Below are positions 57,093 through 64,000 of a stretch of DNA of 64,000 nt, in pieces. The notes under the pieces are model-generated. The model saw nothing but the letters and a program-made list of their open reading frames with translations. It was not told the DNA's origin and did no database searches. Numbering within the stretch: the stretch's first letter is position 1; each line of letters begins with the position of its first letter. The translations under genes were made by a program, and so were the position numbers. The DNA is from Ectopseudomonas khazarica (GTDB lineage: Bacteria; Pseudomonadota; Gammaproteobacteria; Pseudomonadales; Pseudomonadaceae), in NCBI RefSeq assembly GCF_004521985.1, contig NZ_SBHZ01000013.1, positions 94,446 to 158,445 on the forward strand. Direction: 5' to 3'.

Positions 57093-58610
57093 ATGAACAC
57101 TCTTCCTAAACTCGAATTGCCAAAGCGTTGGGAGTTCTTGGAGCAACGTGCAACCGCCGCGGGACTAGACCCCAGCCAATTTGTGGAGCGAGTGCCGCAT
57201 GCTGCAGATCGAATTGACTACCTACTTCAGCGTGTGCGAACGGGTGGGGGGGGGATGTTCGAAGTGCTCTTCGGGCTATCAGGAAGTGGGAAGACGACAT
57301 TTCTAAAGACGCTTCCCAAGCATTTTCAAAATGTCCGGCTGTTTTCGTTCCCCAAGGATGAAGCTCTTGCTCAGTTGCCGGAGTTTATCCTGGATAGCTA
57401 TATTCCTAATGAAACAGAAGCTCGGATTATTCTTGTGGAGCGCCGCGACAACCCTCTGCCGAAAGATCTGGAAGCGGTTGCCGACACATTTGCTGAGTTG
57501 CTTGAGACGTTCCGTGATCCTCGCGGCGCAGTTTTGGTGCTATGGCCAATCACTCGCGAACAGTCAGCGCGTAAGATAGCTGCAGAGGCTTGGGACACAG
57601 GTCGCGACTCGATGGTCGATACGAAAAGTCGCGGTTTCTACCAGTTCCTAGGCCTGTCTAAAGATCGATTTTACTCAATCGCGGACACGACGACTCGAAA
57701 TCTAACGGGCGATGGGCTTGAGGCATTCGGAATTACCGAGGAGGTCGCGGCGGGCCTCGTAAGGGGCGGCCAAACCATCGCGGATTTTTTCAGCGCAGTT
57801 GACCTCCATGCTGAGGAACAGCGTGATAAAACGTGGTCTGTTCTCAAGGCGCATGTCCGTGCACGACTTTGGGTTGTATTACCGGGCGATTGGCCTTCTG
57901 CCATTCGTTCAACCGTTTCTTCATTGACGCAAGGAAGTCGTAATCGCATCGATCTAGATCTTGTTGCAGAGTTCATTGATCAACCCGACAACAAAGCAAT
58001 CTATGTGGCAGACTGGAGGGCTAGGAGGGCAGCTATGGCGCATCTCTTACGAGCAATTGATCTTCGACTTTTCCCTTTGCCACCAAACGTATCTCTGGCC
58101 GCAATACGTGCGTTCGGTGACGAAAAGACTCGATCTCTCCTCAAACAGTCAACTGTAAAGTTGGATGATGCTAAGGCGGCAATGCGTGCCAGTCGACTGT
58201 ATAAGGCAATTCTTACAGAGCTTGGTGTTGACACGACCCCGTATGCGGGGGCAAATCGTGACACTGAAGAAACCGCAAATGAATACCGTCGGGTACAGGC
58301 CACGGCTGGAAAGGGCGATAAACAACTGAACAAGGCAGTCGCGCTGCTTGTGGAGGCATGTCTCGAAGAGGATGCGCCTGGTGTGCAGGTGACACCTGAA
58401 AAACAATCGCTGCCGAACTGTGAGCTGAAGCCTGATGTAAGCATTAAACTTTCTGAGGATGACTTTATCTGTTTGGAGCCTACTTGGCGATCAACCGATA
58501 AAGGTATTCCTGGAGAGCTAGAAGGTGGGCAAAACACCTTGGCTGAAGCTCATATGAAAAAATATATTCTCGATAAAGCAACGCAGTATGTGAAGGGTCT
58601 AGATCTTTAG
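57093..58610 (+). CDS. P-loop ATPase of unknown family, candidate defence gene
   Basis: A 505-residue protein. Walker A GLSGSGKTTFLKTL lies near residue 61, with ARIILVERR and GAVLVLWPI as candidate core strands. The C-terminal 90 residues (LLVEACLEEDA, KPDVSIKL, FICLEPTWRST) resemble in order a PD-(D/E)XK-type fold, but the usual Lys is Thr, so nuclease activity is doubtful. A G9 run (57246-57254) in the early coding sequence could slip. GC content is lower than the chromosome. Its place as sole gene of an att-flanked unit suggests cargo such as phage defence; no known system is recognised. Confidence 0.75.
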   Translation: MNTLPKLELPKRWEFLEQRATAAGLDPSQFVERVPHAADRIDYLLQRVRTGGGGMFEVLFGLSGSGKTTFLKTLPKHFQNVRLFSFPKDEALAQLPEFILDSYIPNETEARIILVERRDNPLPKDLEAVADTFAELLETFRDPRGAVLVLWPITREQSARKIAAEAWDTGRDSMVDTKSRGFYQFLGLSKDRFYSIADTTTRNLTGDGLEAFGITEEVAAGLVRGGQTIADFFSAVDLHAEEQRDKTWSVLKAHVRARLWVVLPGDWPSAIRSTVSSLTQGSRNRIDLDLVAEFIDQPDNKAIYVADWRARRAAMAHLLRAIDLRLFPLPPNVSLAAIRAFGDEKTRSLLKQSTVKLDDAKAAMRASRLYKAILTELGVDTTPYAGANRDTEETANEYRRVQATAGKGDKQLNKAVALLVEACLEEDAPGVQVTPEKQSLPNCELKPDVSIKLSEDDFICLEPTWRSTDKGIPGELEGGQNTLAEAHMKKYILDKATQYVKGLDL

Positions 58611-58724
58611 CCAAAGAAAAACCCTACTTATGATCTATTCGCCGTGGCGCTAGAGGATGGAGTGTGACGTGCTGAACTGGCTTTCTGCGGCGGACGTAGG
58701 GCAGTACTGCTTGTGGATGGAGTC

Positions 58725-58770
58725 AAAGGTCCGGTGCGACGGGATATTCACTGCGGCGGCGGACCTTTTT
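58725..58770 (+). terminator. intrinsic terminator near the right prophage end
   Basis: AAAGGTCCG-N26-CGGACCTTT followed by a T run. It corresponds to the terminator at 56754-56797 in the inner attachment region. Confidence 0.75.
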
Positions 58771-58785
58771 GTGCTGCGATTTGGC

Positions 58786-58803
58786 TGGGGCAAATTTGGG
58801 GCA
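58786..58803. repeat. arm-type repeat doublet, right end
   Basis: Two TGGGGCA units start 11 bp apart (58786 and 58797), as at 11249 and 56814. Confidence 0.65.
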
Positions 58804-58922
58804 AACCATACGCCGCCATATGCCATCTGATGCCATTAAAGGGTTGCGTGCCTTTCGCGCAACATAGCTGCATGCCCAGCACATCCGGGCTTTGTGCTGA
58901 AACCGCTGCATACTCCGGCACA

Positions 58923-58933
58923 ATCGGGGTGTG
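58923..58933. repeat. attR core
   Basis: ATCGGGGTGTG, identical to 11178-11188. Chromosomal mutS leader sequence lies on its right. Confidence 0.85.
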
Positions 58934-58960
58934 AGCGGAGAGATCGGTCATGCCGGGCCT
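58923..58960 (-). pseudogene. original mutS start, separated from the gene by the prophage
   Basis: On the minus strand, AAGG precedes ATG at 58951, and the codons read MTDLSAHTP before the frame enters phage DNA. This matches the MTDLSQHTP start of Pseudomonas MutS. The stub continues into phage sequence as a meaningless reading frame. It shows where mutS began before integration, 91 bp after the chemotaxis-type gene. Confidence 0.85.
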
Positions 58961-59042
58961 TAGGTGCGGTGGGTGTGACGAAGCCGGGAATTTTCCCATA
59001 CTTCGCCCACCGCGTGGACCCTGAATCGGCAGCGATTCGCGT

Positions 59043-60347
59043 TCAGTCGGTGAACGTCACCGAGAACTGGGCGACGGCTTCGACCACGCGCTGCGACTCG
59101 CTGCGTATCTCGCGAATCACCTCGCCGGCCTGGTTGGCCAGGTCCACGCCGGTGCGTGCGTGTTCGCGCGTCGTGGCCATGCTGGCCACGGCGTTACGCG
59201 TGAGGCTCTGGTTCTCCTGGACGACACCGTTGATTTCCTGGGTGGCCTGGCTGGTGCGCGAGGCCAGCTGGCGGACTTCATCGGCGACCACGGCGAATCC
59301 GCGCCCCTGTTCACCGGCGCGTGCGGCTTCTATCGCGGCATTGAGTGCCAGCAGGTTGGTCTGGTCGGCGATGCCGCGGATGACCTGGACGATGCTGGTG
59401 ATCTGTTCCGACTGCTTGTTCAGGCCTTCGATCTGCTCCGCAACGTTGGCCAGTTCGCTGGCGATGTCGTTGACCACCGCGACGGTCTGCGCCACGGTGC
59501 GGGTGCCGTGATCGGCGGAGACGTCGGTCTCCTTGGCGATGTCGTGGGCCAGCTGCGCGGCGGCGGCTTCGGAGTCGCGGCGCTCGACCTGGGTGGTGAT
59601 GTCGCTGGCGAACTTGACGACGCCGTACACGCGTCCATTGGCGTCGTACAGCGGGTTGTAGGTCGCGCGCAGCCAGACCTGGCGGCCGTGCCTGGTGACG
59701 CGGCGAAAGCGGTCGGACATGAACTCTCCCTTGTTCAGGCGTGCCCAGAACTCGCGGTAGTCGTCGCTGTGGCTGTCTTCTGCCAGGCAGAACATCCGGT
59801 GATGCTGGCCGATCACCTCGTCGCGGGTATAACCCATCAGGTCGAGGAAATTCTGGTTGGCGCTGACCACCTCGCCATCCAGGTTGAATTCGATCACCGC
59901 CATGGAGCGGTCGATGGCCTTGATGTAGCTCTCGTGCATGTGCTCGGCGGCGACCTGACGGGTGATGTCGGTGGCGATCTTCATGACCTTGGTCACCATG
60001 CCCTGGGCGTCACGGATCGGCATGTAGGTGGCTTCGAGCCAGACTTCCCGGCGATCCCGCGTCAGTCTGGGGAAGCGGTCGCTGAAGTGTTCGCCCTGGC
60101 GCAGGCGCTGCCAGAATTGCTGATAGGCCAGGCTCTCGCTCAGGCTGCGCGAACAGAACAGTCGGTGGTGCTGGCCGACGATCTCCTCCAGGCTGTAGCC
60201 CACCACCTCGAGAAAGGCGCGATTGGCATCGAGGATGATGCCGTCCGGGGTGAACTCGATCATCGCCATCGATTGTCGTATGGCCTGCAGCTCGGCCGTT
60301 CCGGCGCTGGGCGCGTCCTTCTGCTCTTTATTGCGTGACAGCCACAT
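59043..60347 (-). CDS. soluble double-PAS methyl-accepting chemotaxis-type transducer, BdlA-like
   Basis: A 434-residue protein without membrane spans. Two PAS domains (about residues 20-135 and 145-260) share the motifs DANRAFLEVVGY/SANQNFLDLMGY, VGQHHRLFC/IGQHHRMFC and DITRQV/DITTQV. The C-terminal signalling domain has the hairpin tip IADQTNLLALNAAIEAARAGEQGRGFAVVADEVRQLA. The layout and length match BdlA, the P. aeruginosa biofilm dispersion protein; it could equally be an aerotaxis-type transducer. It was directly upstream of mutS before prophage entry. Confidence 0.9.
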   Translation of the reverse strand: MWLSRNKEQKDAPSAGTAELQAIRQSMAMIEFTPDGIILDANRAFLEVVGYSLEEIVGQHHRLFCSRSLSESLAYQQFWQRLRQGEHFSDRFPRLTRDRREVWLEATYMPIRDAQGMVTKVMKIATDITRQVAAEHMHESYIKAIDRSMAVIEFNLDGEVVSANQNFLDLMGYTRDEVIGQHHRMFCLAEDSHSDDYREFWARLNKGEFMSDRFRRVTRHGRQVWLRATYNPLYDANGRVYGVVKFASDITTQVERRDSEAAAAQLAHDIAKETDVSADHGTRTVAQTVAVVNDIASELANVAEQIEGLNKQSEQITSIVQVIRGIADQTNLLALNAAIEAARAGEQGRGFAVVADEVRQLASRTSQATQEINGVVQENQSLTRNAVASMATTREHARTGVDLANQAGEVIREIRSESQRVVEAVAQFSVTFTD

Positions 60348-60457
60348 CTCGCGTCTCCTTTCGTTCCGTCACCGGAGATAACACTAGACGACATTTGCGC
60401 GTTCCACTGGCGGTTCAAGCTGTGTAGGGTTGTCCGTTCGATGAACGAGGGACGGAC

Positions 60458-60958
60458 ATGGACAGAATCGATCGGCTGGCCGCGCAACTGGGTGACGGGT
60501 TGAAAAGGGTGGGCGCCCAGGTGAGCACCGCAGAGTCCTGCACCGGCGGTGGGATCGCCGAGGCCATTACCCGCATTCCCGGCAGTTCGGCCTGGTTCGA
60601 GGCGGGCTATGTCACCTATTCCAATGCGCAGAAAACCAGGCAGCTGGACGTGTGCAGCGAGTTGTTCGCCAGCGTCGGTGCGGTCAGCCAGGAAGTCGTC
60701 GAGGCGATGGTGCGAGGGGCTCAGGCGCACAGCGGCGCGCGTTACGCAGTCGCGGTCAGCGGAGTGGCCGGCCCCGACGGCGGCTCGGCGGAGAAGCCGG
60801 TGGGCACTGTCTGGTTGGCCTGGGGCGATGGTGAGCGGCTTTTCAGCGTGCGCAAACAGTTCGCCGGAGGCCGTGATCAGGTGCGCCGACAAACGGTCGA
60901 GGCCGCACTGACGGGGCTTCTCGCCCTGTTGGCGGAGGAAAATCCTTCCCTGGGGTAG
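60458..60958 (+). CDS. pncC: nicotinamide-nucleotide amidohydrolase, short CinA
   Basis: Deamidates nicotinamide mononucleotide in NAD recycling. It has 166 residues, the length of stand-alone CinA C-terminal domains. Motifs are AESCTGGGIAEAITRIPGSSAWFEAGYVTYSNAQK with the catalytic Ser, and VSGVAGPDGGSAEKPVGTVW. Usually called cinA in Pseudomonas; it stands just before recA as in other species. Confidence 0.95.
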   Translation: MDRIDRLAAQLGDGLKRVGAQVSTAESCTGGGIAEAITRIPGSSAWFEAGYVTYSNAQKTRQLDVCSELFASVGAVSQEVVEAMVRGAQAHSGARYAVAVSGVAGPDGGSAEKPVGTVWLAWGDGERLFSVRKQFAGGRDQVRRQTVEAALTGLLALLAEENPSLG

Positions 60959-60985
60959 GCGGACGACTTGCCCTGTGGAATAATA

Positions 60986-61001
60986 CTGGCTACTTATACA
61001 G
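60986..61001. promoter_or_regulatory. LexA box of recA
   Basis: CTGGCTACTTATACAG fits CTG-N10-CAG with one good half (TATACAG). It is 42 bp before the recA start, the usual place. Confidence 0.85.
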
Positions 61002-61043
61002 TTGTTGGTGGCCTGCCGGCCCTCTTGAACATGCGAGGATAGA

Positions 61044-62087
61044 ATGGACGAGAACAAGAAGCGTGCCTTGGCGGCTGCCCTGGGCCAGATCGAGAAGCAG
61101 TTTGGCAAGGGCGCGGTCATGCGCATGGGCGATCACGAGCGCCAGGCGATTCCGGCCATTTCCACCGGTTCGCTGGGGCTGGACATCGCGCTGGGCATCG
61201 GCGGCCTGCCCAAGGGCCGTATCGTCGAGATCTACGGTCCGGAATCCTCCGGTAAGACCACGCTCACGCTGTCGGTGATCGCCGAAGCGCAGAAGCTCGG
61301 TGCCACCTGTGCCTTCGTCGATGCCGAGCACGCGCTGGACCCGGATTACGCCGGCAAGCTGGGTGTCAACGTCGACGACCTGCTGGTCTCCCAGCCCGAC
61401 ACCGGCGAACAGGCCCTGGAAATCACCGACATGCTGGTGCGCTCCAACGCCATCGACGTGATCATCGTCGACTCCGTGGCGGCCCTGGTACCGAAGGCGG
61501 AAATCGAGGGTGAGATGGGTGACATGCACGTCGGCCTGCAGGCTCGCCTGATGAGCCAGGCGCTGCGCAAGATCACCGGTAACATCAAGAATGCCAACTG
61601 CCTGGTCATCTTCATCAACCAGATCCGCATGAAGATCGGTGTCATGTTCGGCAGCCCGGAAACCACTACCGGTGGTAACGCGCTGAAGTTCTACTCCTCG
61701 GTTCGCCTGGACATCCGTCGCACGGGTGCGGTGAAAGAGGGTGAAGAGGTGGTCGGTAGCGAAACGCGGGTTAAGATCGTCAAGAACAAGGTCGCTCCGC
61801 CTTTCCGTCAGGCCGAGTTCCAGATCCTCTATGGCAAGGGCATCTACCGCAACGGCGAGATCATCGACCTCGGCGTGCAGCAGGGCCTGGTCGAGAAGTC
61901 GGGTGCCTGGTACAGCTACCAGGGCAACAAGATCGGCCAGGGCAAGGCCAACGCCGCCAAGTACCTGGAAGACAATCAGGCCGTGGCACGCGAGATCGAA
62001 GGTCAGATTCGCCAGAAGCTGCTGGTCAGCAGCACTCCGGCGAAGGCGACTGCCGATGACCTGGCTGACGCAGAAGTCGACTTCTAA
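61044..62087 (+). CDS. recA: recombinase RecA
   Basis: Strand-exchange ATPase and SOS co-protease. It has 347 residues; Walker A GPESSGKTT near residue 66, VDSVAALVPKAEIEGEMGD with loop L1, and NQIRMKIGVMFGSPETTTGGNALKFY with loop L2 are all intact. It would trigger cleavage of the prophage repressor. The start follows GAGGATAG. Confidence 0.99.
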   Translation: MDENKKRALAAALGQIEKQFGKGAVMRMGDHERQAIPAISTGSLGLDIALGIGGLPKGRIVEIYGPESSGKTTLTLSVIAEAQKLGATCAFVDAEHALDPDYAGKLGVNVDDLLVSQPDTGEQALEITDMLVRSNAIDVIIVDSVAALVPKAEIEGEMGDMHVGLQARLMSQALRKITGNIKNANCLVIFINQIRMKIGVMFGSPETTTGGNALKFYSSVRLDIRRTGAVKEGEEVVGSETRVKIVKNKVAPPFRQAEFQILYGKGIYRNGEIIDLGVQQGLVEKSGAWYSYQGNKIGQGKANAAKYLEDNQAVAREIEGQIRQKLLVSSTPAKATADDLADAEVDF

Positions 62088-62102
62088 GCCTGCCGCGCAC
62101 GC

Positions 62103-62564
62103 ATGACCGCGATACTGGACAACCCGCTCGCCGTTCGGCGGGCGGCCATGGACCTGCTTGCCCGGCGTGAGCACGGGCGTGTCGAGCTGACGCGCAAGCT
62201 GCGCAAGCGCGGTGCACCGCAGGAGCTGATAGAGGCGGCCTTGCAGCGCTTGTCCGAGGAAGGCCTGCTGTCCGAGGCGCGCTATCTGGAAAGTTTCGTT
62301 GCCTATCGTGCGCGTGCCGGCTATGGGCCGCAGCGCATTCGCGAAGAACTGGGGCAGCGGGGGCTGGAGCGCGGCGACATCGATCAGGCGCTGCGCGAAA
62401 GCGCTATCGACTGGTTCGAGTCATTGCGTGAGACCTGGCAGCGCAAGTTTGCCGGTCAGTTGCCCATGGACGCTCGTGAGCGTGCCAAGCAGGGGCGGTT
62501 TCTCGCCTATCGAGGTTATTCGCTGGACATGATCGGACGTCTGTTGCGCGGCAGCGACGAATAG
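62103..62564 (+). CDS. recX: regulatory protein RecX
   Basis: Modulates RecA filament activity. It has 153 residues, starts 16 bp after recA, and shows the RecX helical repeats: AAMDLLARREHGRVELTRKLRKRG, EEGLLSEARYLESFVAYRARAGYGPQRIREELGQRGL and RFLAYRGYSLDMIGRLL. Confidence 0.96.
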   Translation: MTAILDNPLAVRRAAMDLLARREHGRVELTRKLRKRGAPQELIEAALQRLSEEGLLSEARYLESFVAYRARAGYGPQRIREELGQRGLERGDIDQALRESAIDWFESLRETWQRKFAGQLPMDARERAKQGRFLAYRGYSLDMIGRLLRGSDE

Positions 62565-62574
62565 ACGCCAGCGA

Positions 62575-63453
62575 TCACTCGGCGACGCTTGCCAGCTGGC
62601 GCAGATAATCCAGCACGTTTGGCGCGCCGGCCAGGCGCAGTCCTTCGCCCAGGGCGGTGGCGTCCTGGTGCTCCTTGGGGAGCAGGAGGAACTCCGGCTT
62701 GCCGGCTTTCTTCAGCAGCGACAGGCGCGCGTAGGGTATGCCGTTGTCCAGCAGCAAGCCCATGAAGCCTGGATCGCTCCAGGCCTCTTCAGGCATGGCC
62801 AGTACGTGGTAGCGGTGCTGCAGGTTGTCCAGCCCCGCCTCGCTCAGGCGATAACGCACCATGTTGGCGGGCAGCAGCACTTCCAGGCCGCGTCTGCGTG
62901 CATAGGCAATCGCGCTGGCGAAGGCTTCCCCTCGTGTTTCCCCTGCCCAGAATGTGCGGGTGCGCCAATTGGCTTGCAGCAACTCCACCGGGTCGCCGGC
63001 CATGAAGCGTGGCAAGGGCTGGCTCATGGCCTTGAGGAAGTCCTTGTAGCTGATGATACGGACCTGCCGGCAATGCTCGCTCGCCGCATAGTCTTCGAAA
63101 CTGCCGTAGCCGGGGGCGGGAGTCGTACAGGCGAAACCGTCGATCAGGCGCAGGTCGAAGGATTGCAGCTGTTGCGTCTGCGCCTCCACGACCTGGGTCA
63201 GGGCGGAATGCGCCTGGGCCTTGTCCTCCTGCACCGGGCCGGACAGGGCGCCGCGAGGGAGGTGGAGCAGCTGTTGCAGTTGCGGGCCCTCATGCCAGCA
63301 GATGCTGTCGGCCGGCGCTGGTAGCACCTTGAATGGCAGACGCAGCACGCTGGCCCTGGCGAAGATCTGCCGCGAGGCACGACCCAGCAACCCCAGGCGT
63401 TGTGCCAGGGCCGTCAGGCGGCCACCAAGGGTGGAGGATTCGGGCAGGCTCAT
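62575..63453 (-). CDS. conserved Pseudomonas protein of unknown function (possibly DUF6685)
   Basis: A 292-residue soluble protein convergent with recX. It contains CTTPAPGYGSFEDYAASEHCRQVRIISYKDFLKAMSQPLPRF and a Leu-rich C terminus. I associate this neighbour of recX with the DUF6685 family, but not firmly. The start at 63453 gives the compact form; the frame is open up to 63516. Confidence 0.75.
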   Translation of the reverse strand: MSLPESSTLGGRLTALAQRLGLLGRASRQIFARASVLRLPFKVLPAPADSICWHEGPQLQQLLHLPRGALSGPVQEDKAQAHSALTQVVEAQTQQLQSFDLRLIDGFACTTPAPGYGSFEDYAASEHCRQVRIISYKDFLKAMSQPLPRFMAGDPVELLQANWRTRTFWAGETRGEAFASAIAYARRRGLEVLLPANMVRYRLSEAGLDNLQHRYHVLAMPEEAWSDPGFMGLLLDNGIPYARLSLLKKAGKPEFLLLPKEHQDATALGEGLRLAGAPNVLDYLRQLASVAE

Positions 63454-63597
63454 GGCCGACAGGTCGCTCCTGAAGCGTCTACTGCAGTGTGGCAGACACA
63501 GGCGGCTATTGCCCATACAGCGTGGTGCGGCACGTGAGCGCCTGTGGCTGCGTAGGTCTGTGGCAAAATAGCCGCATTCATTTGCGAGGGTGCCTCC

Positions 63598-63819
63598 ATG
63601 CCCAGCTTGGTGCTGGATATTGCGTTATCGGCCGAACGAGTGCAGGCCATCTATCGGGGCCAGGCCAACCGGATTATGGCGCAAAGCCGCGACGGACGCC
63701 GAGTTAGTTTGCCAGCGCATCATTTGCGGCCGTATTTGACCCATGCGGGCATCCATGGTTCCTTCGTGCTGGAATTCAATGATGCCGGCGAGCTGCTGAG
63801 CTTACGCCCTCTGGGCTGA
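63598..63819 (+). CDS. DUF2835-family protein
   Basis: A 73-residue protein: IALSAERVQAIYRGQANRIMAQSRDGRRVSLPAHHLRPYLTHAGIHGSFVLEFN has the DUF2835 pattern (YxG near the start, the Gly-Arg-Val-Ser-Leu-Pro strand, and the GIHGSF turn). Function unknown. GAGGGTG lies before the ATG. Confidence 0.88.
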   Translation: MPSLVLDIALSAERVQAIYRGQANRIMAQSRDGRRVSLPAHHLRPYLTHAGIHGSFVLEFNDAGELLSLRPLG

Positions 63820-63907
63820 TCTGGCGCAGGTGCCTCGCGCCCGTCATGCGTGCACGGCTATAATCGCCGGTCCGCCCACCCTCTATCTGTCGAGCTGAGC
63901 CTGCCCA

Positions 63908-64000
63908 TGTACACCCTGGCCCGCGAGCTGCTGTTCAAACTTTCCCCGGAAACCTCCCACGAGCTGTCCATCGACCTGATCGGGGCGGGGGGGCGTCTGG
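63908..64000 (+). CDS. pyrD: dihydroorotate dehydrogenase (quinone), 5' end
   Basis: Membrane-associated enzyme of pyrimidine synthesis. Only the first 31 codons are in the window. The N terminus MYTLARELLFKLSPETSHEL, followed by SIDLIGAGGRL, is that of Pseudomonas PyrD (class 2), including the amphipathic helix that forms the quinone tunnel. Confidence 0.93.

Larger units (their letters stand above)
11178..58933. mobile_element. lambda-type temperate prophage integrated in the 5' end of mutS
   Basis: The borders are set by the 11-bp direct repeat ATCGGGGTGTG at 11178-11188 and 58923-58933. Both copies encode the HTP-(I/M) residues of the MutS N terminus on the minus strand. Inside are integrase, excisionase, CI-like repressor, Cro, a CII-family protein, replication, lambda-type terminase and head genes, tail, and lysis genes, so the element looks complete. 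The size is about 47.8 kb including a roughly 2-kb att-flanked cargo unit at its right end. Prior knowledge: the mutS-cinA interval often carries prophages or tailocins in Pseudomonas. Confidence 0.93.
56945..58933. mobile_element. att-flanked cargo unit (CIME-like) with one ATPase gene
   Basis: A roughly 2-kb unit at the right end of the prophage, between the inner attachment-like core GCACAATC (56945-56952) and the outer core GCACAATCGGGGTGTG (58918-58933). Each core follows an arm doublet and a terminator. The distance from the end of the doublet to GCACAATC is 113 bp (inner) versus 114 bp (outer). The unit holds a single gene (57093-58610) and no integrase, as expected for a cis-mobilisable or accreted element that uses the prophage integrase. 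Confidence 0.65.

Noticed and set aside
58748..58999. An 83-codon minus-strand gene at the right prophage end
   Set aside because: It is a chance hybrid of the old mutS start with phage DNA; only the MTDLSAHTP part is meaningful.
1..64000. CRISPR arrays, insertion sequences and tRNA genes
   Set aside because: No regularly spaced repeats, transposase genes or cloverleaf sequences were seen by eye; the attachment site is mutS, not a tRNA.

Overview
The window is chromosomal DNA of a Pseudomonas (GC-rich, Pseudomonas-type gene order and regulatory sites) carrying an apparently complete lambda-type prophage of about 47.8 kb.

Left flank (1-11218): the 3' end of the glutathione-dependent formaldehyde dehydrogenase gene, fghA, then the tightly packed series ispF-truD-surE-pcm-DUF368-nlpD-rpoS. 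The small RNA gene rsmZ follows with its GacA box, then fdxA and mutS on the minus strand. A perfect PsrA-type box lies inside nlpD ahead of rpoS.

Prophage (about 11178-58933): it is integrated inside the 5' end of mutS. The 11-bp core ATCGGGGTGTG is present at both ends. On the left, phage DNA supplies a new start codon and about ten new codons to mutS. On the right, the original mutS ribosome-binding site and first codons remain as a stub. From left to right the prophage holds: integrase and excisionase; a membrane-protein moron; a leftward early operon (TOPRIM protein, HD phosphohydrolase, a PrtN-family activator, small unknown proteins); a CI-type S24 repressor facing a Cro-like gene; a CII-family regulator; a TraR/DksA zinc finger; a primase-helicase; a putative Q antiterminator; a late promoter with terminators; a Com-family translation regulator directly ahead of an S-type (colicin E9-like) DNase bacteriocin and its immunity gene; holin; terminase; lambda-type head genes (gpNu1, A, W, B, C, D, E, FII); tail genes through the tape measure and tip; and lysozyme with Rz/Rz1 spanins.

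Several low-GC cargo blocks interrupt the phage genes. One, between tail tube and tape measure, has a YafO-family toxin with an unusual partner, a two-gene leftward operon and a DUF6232 protein. One leftward orphan lies before the lysis genes. After the lysis genes there is a three-gene cassette (STAS plus GHKL ATPase, DUF4325, membrane protein). A LexA-controlled pair (SRAP protein plus unknown) comes next. Last is a P-loop ATPase gene in its own roughly 2-kb unit flanked by two diverged copies of the phage attachment region. Repeated intrinsic terminators in the late region imply processive antitermination.

Right flank (58934-64000): a double-PAS, BdlA-like chemotaxis-type transducer, pncC (short CinA), recA with a LexA box, recX, a conserved unknown gene, a DUF2835 gene and the start of pyrD. 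The mutS-cinA-recA interval is, from prior knowledge, a favoured site for prophages and tailocins in Pseudomonas. Here the exact crossover point, the repair of mutS and the att-flanked cargo at the right end can be read from the sequence.
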